Source: an uncultured Bacteroides sp. (GTDB lineage: Bacteria > Bacteroidota > Bacteroidia > Cytophagales > Cyclobacteriaceae). From it: a stretch of 64,000 nt of DNA. Of this stretch, positions 26,321 through 35,537 are shown piece by piece. The DNA lies in the NCBI GenBank assembly GCA_902168185.1, contig CABHOV010000032.1, positions 1 to 64,000 of the forward strand, written 5' to 3'. The notes under the pieces are model-generated. The model ran no database searches and was not told where the DNA came from. It worked only from the letters and a program-made list of their open reading frames with translations. Position 1 is the stretch's first letter, and the number at the start of each line of letters is the position of its first letter. The position numbers and the translations under genes are program-made.

Positions 26321-28450
26321 TTATGTGAGTGATTCTTTTTTCTCCAATTGACTGATTCTCGCCATGAGCTCTGCTTCGTGTTCGGCAGCTTTCCGTCGGA
26401 GATGCTCTGCGTTTTCCATACTTTTCCCGAGCTGCTGCTCCCGTTGTACCTCCATGCTTACGTCTCGTACATAGAGTAACCAGGATGCTTCCAAAGTGGT
26501 CACATAGACCTCGGTCATGAAAGAAGTACCATCTTTCCGGATCGTCTTGGTACGTTTCTTATCCCCCTCCCGCAACTTTCCGAGCTGTAGAAATTTAAAG
26601 GCGGTATGAAAAGCATGTTTTCCCAGTTCTTCGTGGGTAAAGCCGGTCAGGGCTGTCAGAGGCTGATTGCTGAGGGAAATACTCCCTTGCTGATCGGCAA
26701 CCAGAATGCCCATGGGAGATTTGTTAAGAATGGCTTGTATTTTTTGCTTACTGTTTTCCAGTTCGGTTTGCGTAGAAGCCAATGCTTCTAAATTCTGGCG
26801 CAATTCTTCAGCCTGAAGCTCGTTTTCTCTTTCCTTTTCTTTCAACTTTTCTATGTTTTGAACCATCAGCTGCTTTTGCACTTCTGCTTCGGCATTGGCC
26901 CGTTCCAGTTCATTTCCCCGGCGGTCCGTTTCCTCCTGGGTTGCCTGGAGTTCTTCCATATTCTGACGCATTTCTTCTTCGGCGGCTTTGAGCTCTTCTG
27001 CCTGTTGTTGCGATGCTTGCAGGATACGTCGCATATTCTGCGCAATTTTCACCGTCGTGATGGCTGAGGCGACAAACTCACCGGCTTTCTCCAGAAAGGC
27101 GATCTGGTAATCGGCAAAAACTTGGAATCCAGCCAATTCAAGCACCCCGGCAACCTGATCGTTATATATCAACGGAACAACAATCAGGCACGTAGGGGTC
27201 GCTTCGCCCAGACCAGAAGTGACGCTGGTGTAGCCGTTGGGCACTTTGCTCAGCAAGGTGGTTTCTTTTTCCAGGTAAGCCTGCCCTACGACGCCTTCCC
27301 CGATGTTGATACGTTTTTGCAGGTGTTTTTTCTTGTTGAAGGCATAACAAGCCGCCATTTCCAGATAGTCTTCGTTTTGCTGTTCGTCCTGACTTACAAT
27401 GAATAGACTTCCCTGCTGCACATCAAGATAACGGCAGAGGTAAATGAGCGTCTCGTGGGCTAGTTTTTCCAACTGGTCCTGATTATTACGCACTATTTCC
27501 GAGAAAGCAGCCAGCCCTTCGGTGCTCCATAATCTTTTTTCATCCTCTTCTCTGACCCGTTTCATATTCTCCCGCATCTTCAGGAGCTCGCCGGCCAGAT
27601 TATCTTCATTCAGGTTGCGGTTAGTAGTGGTAAGTCCATTCCAATCGGCTTCGAAGTCACCGCCGGCAATACGTTTGATCAATTCCGAGGCTTCTTTAAA
27701 GCGATGGATGGAATGGTCTATGACTGTTTTAGGATCATTGGCGAGCAGCTCAGTTCCTGGATTGAAAATGTATTGCCGGTTGTTCTCTTCCAAGTTCACA
27801 AGCAAGTTCCGGAGCGCCAGATCATCATTTTTAATTTTGAAAATAATAAAGCCTAAAGTGGGAAGACCTAACGATAACATTAACAGCTGTAAATAGATCG
27901 TGTTGTTCTGGGCCGCCTCATAGCTGGTAACTGCCTGCAGGCTTTGCTCAGCTTCGAAAGCCTTTATTTTTTCAGATACCTCATACCAATGTTTCCATAA
28001 CTCCGTACCCTTATCTTCTGCAAGCATGCTTTTGAACACCTCCATGCTGTCGAGCCTTGCCTTCTCTATCATTTGCTCATTGAACCGGGCATAGTCCAGA
28101 TAATGTTTATGAAGTTTTTTTACATCCGCGCCCTTGAAGGATTGGGCCGCAAGCCTGGCTTCCAAAGTTTCAAAAGTTGGATCCATATCATGAAAAGCTC
28201 TTTTGACATCGTTGAGCATTTCTTCCTTTTTGGTGAAACCGTAAATCCTGACACCCAAATCAATGATATGAAGTGAGTGATAAAGCAGGTCGTTGGTTGC
28301 CATCGTAATGCTCTCAGATTCCTTTTGTATGATATTGTTCTTTACCATACTAGCCTTGTTATTCAAAATGAGGCTGGCTCCCAATATCATGAGCAACATG
28401 ATCAACCCTACGGCCAAGACGACTGCATTTTTTCTGATAAATTCTTTCAT
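26321..28450 (-). CDS. Membrane sensor with CHASE-like, GAF and PAS domains but no kinase
   Basis: A 709-residue protein. The order is TM1 (about 10-29), a helical periplasmic CHASE3/4HB-like domain (30-185), TM2 (about 187-206), a HAMP-like linker, GAF (about 310-470, INIGEGVVGQAYLEKE, VVPLIYNDQVAGVLELAGF), a long coiled coil (475-580, with EEEMRQNMEELQATQEE), PAS (about 585-690, NKSPMGILVADQQGSISLSN) and a short coiled tail. There is no HisKA/HATPase, GGDEF or cyclase domain, so the output must go through a partner, perhaps the 171-residue protein encoded 21 nt downstream. Confidence 0.8.
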   Translation of the reverse strand: MKEFIRKNAVVLAVGLIMLLMILGASLILNNKASMVKNNIIQKESESITMATNDLLYHSLHIIDLGVRIYGFTKKEEMLNDVKRAFHDMDPTFETLEARLAAQSFKGADVKKLHKHYLDYARFNEQMIEKARLDSMEVFKSMLAEDKGTELWKHWYEVSEKIKAFEAEQSLQAVTSYEAAQNNTIYLQLLMLSLGLPTLGFIIFKIKNDDLALRNLLVNLEENNRQYIFNPGTELLANDPKTVIDHSIHRFKEASELIKRIAGGDFEADWNGLTTTNRNLNEDNLAGELLKMRENMKRVREEDEKRLWSTEGLAAFSEIVRNNQDQLEKLAHETLIYLCRYLDVQQGSLFIVSQDEQQNEDYLEMAACYAFNKKKHLQKRINIGEGVVGQAYLEKETTLLSKVPNGYTSVTSGLGEATPTCLIVVPLIYNDQVAGVLELAGFQVFADYQIAFLEKAGEFVASAITTVKIAQNMRRILQASQQQAEELKAAEEEMRQNMEELQATQEETDRRGNELERANAEAEVQKQLMVQNIEKLKEKERENELQAEELRQNLEALASTQTELENSKQKIQAILNKSPMGILVADQQGSISLSNQPLTALTGFTHEELGKHAFHTAFKFLQLGKLREGDKKRTKTIRKDGTSFMTEVYVTTLEASWLLYVRDVSMEVQREQQLGKSMENAEHLRRKAAEHEAELMARISQLEKKESLT

Positions 28451-28920
28451 TGATAAAGATTTTTATTGGAGTTCATCCTTTATGGGGCTTAAACTGAGCT
28501 TACATTTTCCCATACTCTGGAATAGTTACTCTCAGAGAAATGCGTTTGAAGTGGGCCTGTTCCTGCAGTATTGTTATGGGCTTTAAATACGTTTCTGTAT
28601 TCCAAAATTCCCCACATCAAACTTTCTACAAATGTCTTTTTAATTGTTTTGATAACGATTTACAAGTGCCTGACAAAATGGTGTACTTAATGTAAAACGC
28701 CATTTCATTTCATTTCAAACGATGTAGATAAAAGAGAATAGTACGGATGTGAAGAGTGCCTGGTACGATTTGTCCTGCTTGTTGAGACGCTTTGTATAGA
28801 TAGAAATTATTTGATACCAGGAAATGGGTATGGTTTGCTCTTTCGTGGAAGTTAATATCCGTGCGGCTCTGTCCTGGCTTATGGTGAGCCCAAAATAAAA
28901 CTAAAATTATTAGATACAAG

Positions 28921-28937
28921 AACTAATTTAATTAGTT
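28921..28937. promoter_or_regulatory. Palindromic operator candidate of the imu operon
   Basis: A perfect inverted repeat AACTAAT-TTA-ATTAGTT (7-bp arms, 3-nt centre) ends 5 nt before the -7 box of the imuA promoter. A repressor bound here would block the polymerase, as expected for a damage-inducible cassette. No LexA-type site is recognisable. Confidence 0.5.
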
Positions 28938-28942
28938 ATTCA

Positions 28943-28950
28943 TAATTTTG
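28943..28950 (+). promoter_or_regulatory. -7 box of the imuA promoter
   Basis: TAATTTTG is an exact match to the Bacteroidota TAnnTTTG consensus, 23 nt before the GTG start. I see no good TTG at -33, which would fit an activator- or repressor-controlled promoter. Confidence 0.5.
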
Positions 28951-28973
28951 TCCTCACCAAAAGGAACAACAAA

Positions 28974-29702
28974 GTGTCTCAACAAAAAGCCGATATTTTC
29001 GCAGGACTGCAGGCCGATATTCTTCGCCTTCAGGGTTTTAAAACTGTGCAGAACACGGTTTTAGAAGCTGGCTTAGGTCCATTGAAATACGCTTTTCCAA
29101 ACGCCACGTTTCCATGCGGTGCCATGCATGAGTTTATCGCAGCAAGGCCTGAGGAAACAGCGGCTGCCATTGGTTTTATGGGAGGACTGCTCAATTTGCT
29201 TATGAGCAGTAATGGATCTGTGCTCTGGATAAGTTCTTCGCGCATGTTATTTCCACCAGCACTCCAGAGTTTAGACCTGAGCCCTGATCGGTTTATTTTC
29301 GTTGACGTGCAAAAAGAAAAAGATGCACTCTGGGCATTGGACGAAGCCCTGAAATGTAGCGCCCTTGCAGCCGTCGTTGGCGAGCTCCCAAACATGAGTT
29401 TTACACATTCCAGGCGCCTTCAGCTGGCTGTGGAAGAAAGCCAGGTAACGGGTTTCCTGTTGCGCAACCAACCCCGCACTGTAGGTACTACAGCATCTGT
29501 ATCGCGCTGGCAAATTACTCCTCTTCCAAGTGCTTCTCTAGATGATCTCCCCGGTATAGGCTTTCCAAAATGGCGCGTGCATCTGCAGCGTATTCGCAAC
29601 GGTAAGCCTGGCACATGGGATATACAATGGATGGACGGACGCTTTGTGCCGGTATATCAACCTACGTTTACAATACAACAAACTCAGCAACAGGCAGGAT
29701 GA
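28974..29702 (+). CDS. imuA: ImuA-like RecA-related protein of the mutagenic repair cassette
   Basis: A 242-residue protein with the reduced RecA/SulA-like fold of ImuA: FPCGAMHEFIA near residue 46, GSVLWISSS as the strand before the degenerate nucleotide region, and a C-terminal RNGKPGTWDIQWMDGRF tail. The start is GTG at 28974, with AAAGGAAC 5-10 nt upstream as ribosome site. It is the first gene of imuA-imuB-dnaE2, spaced 4 and 19 nt. ImuA helps recruit the translesion machinery after DNA damage. The upstream palindrome at 28921 may control the operon. Confidence 0.85.
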   Translation: MSQQKADIFAGLQADILRLQGFKTVQNTVLEAGLGPLKYAFPNATFPCGAMHEFIAARPEETAAAIGFMGGLLNLLMSSNGSVLWISSSRMLFPPALQSLDLSPDRFIFVDVQKEKDALWALDEALKCSALAAVVGELPNMSFTHSRRLQLAVEESQVTGFLLRNQPRTVGTTASVSRWQITPLPSASLDDLPGIGFPKWRVHLQRIRNGKPGTWDIQWMDGRFVPVYQPTFTIQQTQQQAG

Positions 29703-29706
29703 TGTT

Positions 29707-31200
29707 ATGGCAAGGCGTTATGTTTCCATCTGGTTCCGGTACTTAACTACTGACTGGTATGCACTCCGCCAGCCACAGCTTAAGACATTGCCATTTGTAT
29801 TACGCACCAGCGAACATGGCCGCATGGTCATTACTGCTGCCAATGCTATCGCCGAACAGCAAGGTATAGCACGCGGCATGTTGCTAGCGGATGCGCGCGC
29901 CATGACACCATCCTTGCAGGTGCTCGATGATAAGCCGGACCTGGCTGGTAAATTATTAAATCGATTGGCTCAGTGGTGTATACGATTCACTCCTGTTGTA
30001 GCCATCGATCCTCCTGATGGAATTATACTCGATGTCACAGGTTGCTCACACCTGTGGAATGGAGATATACCTTATCTGCAATCCATCATCACCAAACTAT
30101 ATACCCGCGGTTATCATGTACAGGCAGCCATGGCGGATACCATTGGTACAGCGTGGGGTGTAGCACGCTTTGATGACAGTATTGTAATCGAGCGAAGTAA
30201 ACATATAGAAGCCCTCTTGCAGCTACCGCCTCAGGCACTTCGTCTCGAACCAGAGGTAATAGAGCGGCTGCATAAACTAGGACTTCACAAGGTAAAGCAA
30301 TTCATTCGCATGCCACGGCCCTCTCTGCGCAGGCGTTTCGGTAATCACTTCATGATGCGACTGGCACAGGCATTAGGCCAACAGGATGAATCGCTTCACC
30401 CTATAGAACTTCCGGAGCCGTATCATGAACGCTTGCCTTGTCTGGAACCCATTGCCACAGCACCCGGTATCGAGATAGCACTGCAACAACTGCTGGAAAA
30501 ACTATGTGCTCGGTTACAACAAGAGCAAAAAGGGTTGCGCAAAGCTATATTCAAATGTTATCGTGTAGATGGGAAAACAGAACAGGTAGATATAGGTACA
30601 CATCTACCCTCCCATCATATAGAACATTTATTCAAATTGTTCCAGCTTAAAATATCAAGTATAGAACCTGCATTGGGCATCGAGTTATTTATACTGGAAG
30701 CACCCGTTGTAGAAGATCATCACCCGCAGCAGGAAGCGATGTGGCAAGGTGTGGGTGGACTCCATGATATACGCCTGGCTGAACTCATCGATCGCTTTGC
30801 TAACAAGATCGGTATACATGCCGTACATCGTTACTTGCCTGATGAGCATTACTGGCCTGAGCGATCGTTTAAGGAAGCAACATCCCTGCACGAAAAACCA
30901 ACCACTGCCTGGCAAGATAAACCACGTCCCCTGCAAGTACTGAAAGCACCTGAGCACATTGATGTGACTGCACCTATACCCGATTATCCACCGATGCTTT
31001 TCCGGTATAAAGGAAAAGTAATAAACATCGTGAAAGCTGATGGACCGGAGCGCATCGAACAGGAATGGTGGCTGCAGCAAGGCGAACATCGCGATTATTA
31101 CCGCGTAGAGGATCAAGCAGGCAACCGTTACTGGCTCTTCCGCCTGGGGCATTATCACGAAAAAATTTACCAGTGGTTTATTCATGGATTCTTTGCATAG
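29707..31200 (+). CDS. imuB: ImuB, Y-family polymerase-like mutasome protein
   Basis: A 497-residue ImuB. I take the ATG at 29707 (MARRYVSIWFRYL), 4 nt after imuA; the upstream ATG at 29644 lies inside imuA. It has the Y-polymerase layout, but the first catalytic acidic motif is replaced (SIWFRYLTTDWYAL), and the second reads GIILDVTGCSHLW, as in non-catalytic ImuB proteins that act as a bridge to the beta clamp and DnaE2. The helix-hairpin-helix region is LHKLGLHKVKQF. A 49-bp segment of this gene (30578-30626) recurs with three differences at 57859-57907. Confidence 0.88.
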   Translation: MARRYVSIWFRYLTTDWYALRQPQLKTLPFVLRTSEHGRMVITAANAIAEQQGIARGMLLADARAMTPSLQVLDDKPDLAGKLLNRLAQWCIRFTPVVAIDPPDGIILDVTGCSHLWNGDIPYLQSIITKLYTRGYHVQAAMADTIGTAWGVARFDDSIVIERSKHIEALLQLPPQALRLEPEVIERLHKLGLHKVKQFIRMPRPSLRRRFGNHFMMRLAQALGQQDESLHPIELPEPYHERLPCLEPIATAPGIEIALQQLLEKLCARLQQEQKGLRKAIFKCYRVDGKTEQVDIGTHLPSHHIEHLFKLFQLKISSIEPALGIELFILEAPVVEDHHPQQEAMWQGVGGLHDIRLAELIDRFANKIGIHAVHRYLPDEHYWPERSFKEATSLHEKPTTAWQDKPRPLQVLKAPEHIDVTAPIPDYPPMLFRYKGKVINIVKADGPERIEQEWWLQQGEHRDYYRVEDQAGNRYWLFRLGHYHEKIYQWFIHGFFA

Positions 31201-31219
31201 CAAAATAGAACCTTGACGC

Positions 31220-34200
31220 ATGAGCTATATAGAATTACAAGTAACAACAAACTTCACTTTTCTGCGGGGTGCTTCACATCCTGAAGAAATGGTGGAGCAA
31301 GCTGCTATACATGGATATACGGCTATAGCCATTACAGATTGCAATACATTTGCGGGACTGGTACGCGCCCATGTGGCTGCAAAGAAAAATGGCATTCGCA
31401 TTATACCGGCCTGTCGACTGGATCTGCTCGATGGCCCCAGCCTACTTGCATTTCCCACCGATAGGAAAGCTTACGCACAAATATCCAATTTACTTACGGT
31501 TGGAAATCTACGTGCTGAAAAAGGCAAATGCTATTTATACAAAGCAGATGTATACCAGTATTCACAAGGCACAAAGTTCATCGTCATTCCACCGGGTTCT
31601 CTTAATGCTCTTTTTCATTTTGATGATGCCTTTAAAAGCGCTGTACGCGAATATCACAAGGCCCTTGGAGAGGACTTCAGTATAGCAGCATCACGCACCT
31701 ATAGTGGCCAGGATGCCAAACTGCTCCATCGCATTCATGAGCTTGCAAAAGAGTTGCATATACCCATGGTAGCCACCAACGATGTGCATTACCATACCCC
31801 GCAGCGCAGAGAGCTGCAAGATATAGTCACGTGCGTACGAGAAAAATGCACTATATATACTGCCGGTTTTCGTCTTCACGCCAATGCGGAGCGATACCTC
31901 AAGCCCATCGAAGAAATGCTCCGCTTGTTCAGGCAATACCCGGCTGCCATAGAACAAACCCGGGTTATAGCAGAGGCTTGTACATTTTCACTCGATCAGC
32001 TTCAGTATCAATATCCCAAAGAAGTCACCAGTGAAGGGCGTACACCCCAGCAGGAGCTTGAATTTCTTGCATGGGAAGGCGCAAAACAGATCTATGGAGA
32101 GGCTATACCAGAAAAGATCCAAAACAACATTAGGTATGAACTTAACTTCATTGAAGAAGTAAACTACGCAGAATACTTTCTCACCGTATACGACATTGTG
32201 CGCTATGCGCGATCTCAGAAAATACTCTGTCAGGGCCGGGGCTCGGCAGCAAACTCGACAATATGTTATTGCCTGGGTATAACTTCGGTTGATCCATCCA
32301 AATTTGATTTACTGTTTGAAAGGTTCATCTCATCGGCACGCAACGAACCTCCGGATATAGATGTGGACTTCGAGCATGAAAGACGCGAAGAGGTAATGCA
32401 GTATATATACCGCAAGTATGGCCGGCACAGGGCTGCTATAGTAGCAACGGTAACCCAACAACACCATCGCGGTGCTATACGCGATGTGGGAAAAGCGATG
32501 GGACTATCGGTGGATACGATTCAACGGCTGGCTGGATTGATCTGGGATTTTCGCGATGAGGGCTTTGATAAAGATCGTATCGTCAGCCAGGGTATAAATC
32601 CGGATGATCCCACCATCCGGAAAGTATTGCAGCTTACCCAGCAGTTCATGGGCTTTCCACGGCAGTTGGGACAACATACCGGTGGCTTTGTTATTACGCA
32701 AGGTAACCTGGCAGACTTATGCCCGATCCTCCATGCACGTATGGAAGATCGCACCAACATTGAGTGGAATAAAGATGACATCGAAGCATTAGGTTTTTTA
32801 AAGATCGATGTACTCGCACTGGGCATGCTCACCTGTATACGCAAGGCATTTGATCTGGCCAAGCAACATTACAACCTCGATCTTACGCTGGCCAATATAC
32901 CGCAGGAAGACAAGGCCGTATATGAAATGGTAAGCCATGCCGATACAATTGGTGTATTCCAGATTGAAAGTCGTGCACAGCAATCGATGCTGCCGCGCTT
33001 GCGACCGAAATCTTTTTATGACCTGGTCATTGAAGTTGCCATTGTACGCCCCGGTCCTATACAAGGCGACATGGTGCATCCCTACCTGCGCAGACGCAAT
33101 GGTGAAGAGGAGGTAGAATATCCTTCCAAAGAATTAGAAGATATACTCAAGCGTACACTAGGCGTACCGTTGTTCCAGGAACAAGCCATGAAGATTGCCA
33201 TCGTTGCTGCTAAATTTACACCGGCCGAAGCGGATGAATTACGCCGAAGTATGGCAACCTTCAAAGCCAAAGGCAAGATCTCCTATTTTGAAGATAAGCT
33301 CATCAAAGGCATGACAGGCAACGGCTATACACTGGAATATGCACAGCGTGTATTCCGTCAGCTCGAAGGCTTTGGGAGCTATGGATTTCCGGAGAGTCAT
33401 GCAGTAAGTTTTGCACTGCTTGTATATGTATCGTCCTGGATAAAATGTTATTACCCCGATGTATTTGCCTGCGCATTACTCAACAGTATGCCCATGGGTT
33501 TTTATCAGCCCGCCCAGATTGTAAGCGATGCGTGCAAGCATGGAGTAAAGGTATTACCGGTCGACCTAAATCACTCTGACTGGAACAATAAACTCGAAGC
33601 AAAGTCCGGCAAGTATTGCGCGCTTCGCCTTGGCTTCCGACAGGTAAAAGGCTTGCGTGAAGAAGATATGAAAGTATTGATGCAAGCACGAAAGGATGGA
33701 TATACTTCTATTCATGCTTTACGCGAAACGGGACTATCCGAAGCAGTGCTAGAAAAATTAGCCGATGCCGATGCATTCCGTTCCATCGGACAGGACAGAC
33801 GAAAAGCATTATGGAATGTATCCACGCAGGACTATCAGCCTCAGGCACTATTTTCCAATCAGTCGCAACACGATATAGCAGAAGAAAATATAGCGCTCCC
33901 GGAAATGACACCTTCCGAACATGTAGTACATGACTATGCCACAACATCGTTATCCTTAAAAGCACACCCGGTAAGTTTTGTGCGACAGCAATTAGAGCAA
34001 CTACACATCCTTACAAGTTCATCCTTAGAAGATGCTAAAGATGGCGATCACGTAAAAGTAGCCGGTCTTGTACTGGTACGGCAACGTCCCGGTACGGCCA
34101 GCGGTATATGTTTCATTACGATCGAAGATGAAACAGGTACAGCCAACCTGGTCGTGTTTAAAAAACTTTTTGATGAGTATAGAAAGGAAATTATTCAATC

Positions 34201-34438
34201 AAAATTACTCCTGGTCGAAGGCAAACTTCAACGCGAAGGTGAAGTGATACACGTAGTGGTAAAGCGTTGCTATAATTTATCAAGACTGCTTCAGAAACTC
34301 ACCACTCCTATCCAGGCAGAACTCTCACTCGAACCACGTTCCCGTGCAGATGAAACTACATCTCCTTTTCTATCCAAACCACAGCCAAGCAAGATCGAGC
34401 AAGGAAAGATATTTCCGGAGGGTAGAAATTTCAGGTGA
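31220..34438 (+). CDS. dnaE2: Error-prone DNA polymerase III alpha subunit DnaE2
   Basis: A 1072-residue C-family polymerase of the usual DnaE2 length. Domains in order are PHP (1-210, FTFLRGASHPEEMVEQA and AITDCNTFAG), palm with catalytic PDIDVDFEHERREEV and LKIDVLALGM, fingers, helix-hairpin-helix region and a C-terminal OB fold (about 940-1030, VKVAGLVLVRQRPGT). It performs translesion synthesis together with ImuA and ImuB. The gene is 19 nt downstream of imuB. Many Ile codons after T-ending codons are ATA, as in the sulfotransferase gene. Confidence 0.93.
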   Translation: MSYIELQVTTNFTFLRGASHPEEMVEQAAIHGYTAIAITDCNTFAGLVRAHVAAKKNGIRIIPACRLDLLDGPSLLAFPTDRKAYAQISNLLTVGNLRAEKGKCYLYKADVYQYSQGTKFIVIPPGSLNALFHFDDAFKSAVREYHKALGEDFSIAASRTYSGQDAKLLHRIHELAKELHIPMVATNDVHYHTPQRRELQDIVTCVREKCTIYTAGFRLHANAERYLKPIEEMLRLFRQYPAAIEQTRVIAEACTFSLDQLQYQYPKEVTSEGRTPQQELEFLAWEGAKQIYGEAIPEKIQNNIRYELNFIEEVNYAEYFLTVYDIVRYARSQKILCQGRGSAANSTICYCLGITSVDPSKFDLLFERFISSARNEPPDIDVDFEHERREEVMQYIYRKYGRHRAAIVATVTQQHHRGAIRDVGKAMGLSVDTIQRLAGLIWDFRDEGFDKDRIVSQGINPDDPTIRKVLQLTQQFMGFPRQLGQHTGGFVITQGNLADLCPILHARMEDRTNIEWNKDDIEALGFLKIDVLALGMLTCIRKAFDLAKQHYNLDLTLANIPQEDKAVYEMVSHADTIGVFQIESRAQQSMLPRLRPKSFYDLVIEVAIVRPGPIQGDMVHPYLRRRNGEEEVEYPSKELEDILKRTLGVPLFQEQAMKIAIVAAKFTPAEADELRRSMATFKAKGKISYFEDKLIKGMTGNGYTLEYAQRVFRQLEGFGSYGFPESHAVSFALLVYVSSWIKCYYPDVFACALLNSMPMGFYQPAQIVSDACKHGVKVLPVDLNHSDWNNKLEAKSGKYCALRLGFRQVKGLREEDMKVLMQARKDGYTSIHALRETGLSEAVLEKLADADAFRSIGQDRRKALWNVSTQDYQPQALFSNQSQHDIAEENIALPEMTPSEHVVHDYATTSLSLKAHPVSFVRQQLEQLHILTSSSLEDAKDGDHVKVAGLVLVRQRPGTASGICFITIEDETGTANLVVFKKLFDEYRKEIIQSKLLLVEGKLQREGEVIHVVVKRCYNLSRLLQKLTTPIQAELSLEPRSRADETTSPFLSKPQPSKIEQGKIFPEGRNFR

Positions 34439-34484
34439 GCAATATTCTCTTCATATATATAGTCTTGCATCCTTTGCTTACAAA

Positions 34485-34518
34485 CAAAAAATGGGAACAG
34501 TATTTCAAACTGCCCCCA
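34485..34518 (-). terminator. Terminator of the SnoaL-like gene
   Basis: The stem is TGGG plus CAGT (34492-34501) pairing with ACTG plus CCCA (34509-34518), with an AA/CC internal loop and a 7-nt apical loop. On the minus strand it is followed by a T-run (plus-strand A-run 34486-34491). It lies between the convergent dnaE2 and SnoaL-like genes. Confidence 0.55.
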
Positions 34519-34543
34519 AAAGTTGAATTAGAAAACCTGTATT

Positions 34544-35443
34544 TTAGAACCCGAACTTGCCATTGTTGTTCTTCCAGTTCTCCTTGCCCGGTATCGGTTC
34601 AATCACATCCCAATGCTCGGCAATCTTGCCATTTTCGACCCTGAACAAATCGTAAAACGCATTATGACTCTTACCAAAGTTACCTTCACTGACCACAAGT
34701 ACGAAGTTACCTTGTCCTAAAACCTGATGAATCCTATCATATTTCAAAGTGATGCCTTGCTTAGCCAGTTCACCAAGAGTTTTTCCTAGACCCGAAAGTT
34801 GATCCGGAATCTGTGGATTGTGTTGAATGTAATTGTCGCCATTAAAATAGCCTGCGAGCTTGTCCATTTTCCCATTCACAAGAATATCATCTACAAACTG
34901 GCAAACGAGCTTCTTATTCTCTTCAGTCTGTGCAACGTCTGATGACGTAGTCTGGCCATCAATCATCGTATGTCCACTTGGATTTGGTGACTTAGGAGTT
35001 TCCTGAAGATTGTCCCAATGCTCTACGATCAAACCATCTTCGAATCGAAAAATGTCAAAACCAATCTTAGGGCCGAAGAAGTCATAGTCTGTATGAGTGA
35101 ATACGTAATTTCCATCCTCAAACACTCTCACTGTTTTAACTTTGGCCGAACTTGGCGGCAAGGCTTTTAGCAGCGCTCCAAAGCCTGCAAGTCCATCTGC
35201 GACACCTAAGTTGTGCTGAGTATATTTATTCGCATTAACATAGGCGATCGGTTCAGTCGCTCCTGTCTCTATTGCTTTGAGCAATTCGAAAACTTTATCC
35301 TTGTTACTCTTTGCCATGGTCGTAGTTGTTTTAATAGTTGTTGAATCATTTTCTTCGGTTGCGTCCGTTGTTTTGTTGCCGGAACATGCTACGGCCGCTG
35401 TCAGCGTTGTTATGCCGAACACTAAAGTTTTGAATGTTGTCAT
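34544..35443 (-). CDS. Lipoprotein with two SnoaL-like/NTF2-fold domains
   Basis: A 299-residue lipoprotein. I use the ATG at 35443 because it opens a signal peptide ending in AVAC; the frame extends to 35686 only by running through the neighbouring regulator region. Two similar halves follow a Thr-rich linker. Both halves contain the pattern KYTQHNLGVADGLAGF / NYIQHNPQIPDQLSGL and FDIFRFEDGLIVEHWD / YDLFRVENGKIAEHWD, so it is an internal duplication of a SnoaL-like domain. Such proteins bind or cyclise small hydrophobic molecules; function here is unknown. The AraC regulator gene begins upstream on the same strand. Confidence 0.82.
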   Translation of the reverse strand: MTTFKTLVFGITTLTAAVACSGNKTTDATEENDSTTIKTTTTMAKSNKDKVFELLKAIETGATEPIAYVNANKYTQHNLGVADGLAGFGALLKALPPSSAKVKTVRVFEDGNYVFTHTDYDFFGPKIGFDIFRFEDGLIVEHWDNLQETPKSPNPSGHTMIDGQTTSSDVAQTEENKKLVCQFVDDILVNGKMDKLAGYFNGDNYIQHNPQIPDQLSGLGKTLGELAKQGITLKYDRIHQVLGQGNFVLVVSEGNFGKSHNAFYDLFRVENGKIAEHWDVIEPIPGKENWKNNNGKFGF

Positions 35444-35537
35444 CGTTGTGTTTTTTAACGATGCAAAGATGGGCTCCTTACGCACCCCCGGAAAAGGTAA
35501 GAAATGGTCTACGAATGATACTTTTTGGACAACTATA

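Larger units (their letters stand above)
28451..28973. other. Divergent intergenic region between sensor and imuA
   Basis: I see no gene. The imuA side holds the palindrome 28921-28937 and the -7 box 28943-28950. The rest is AT-rich with short ATTTC repeats near 28702-28717 and no further structure I can support. Confidence 0.5.

Noticed and set aside
30685-31221. 178-residue minus-strand frame across the imuB end
   Set aside because: Antisense to conserved ImuB residues; no independent support.
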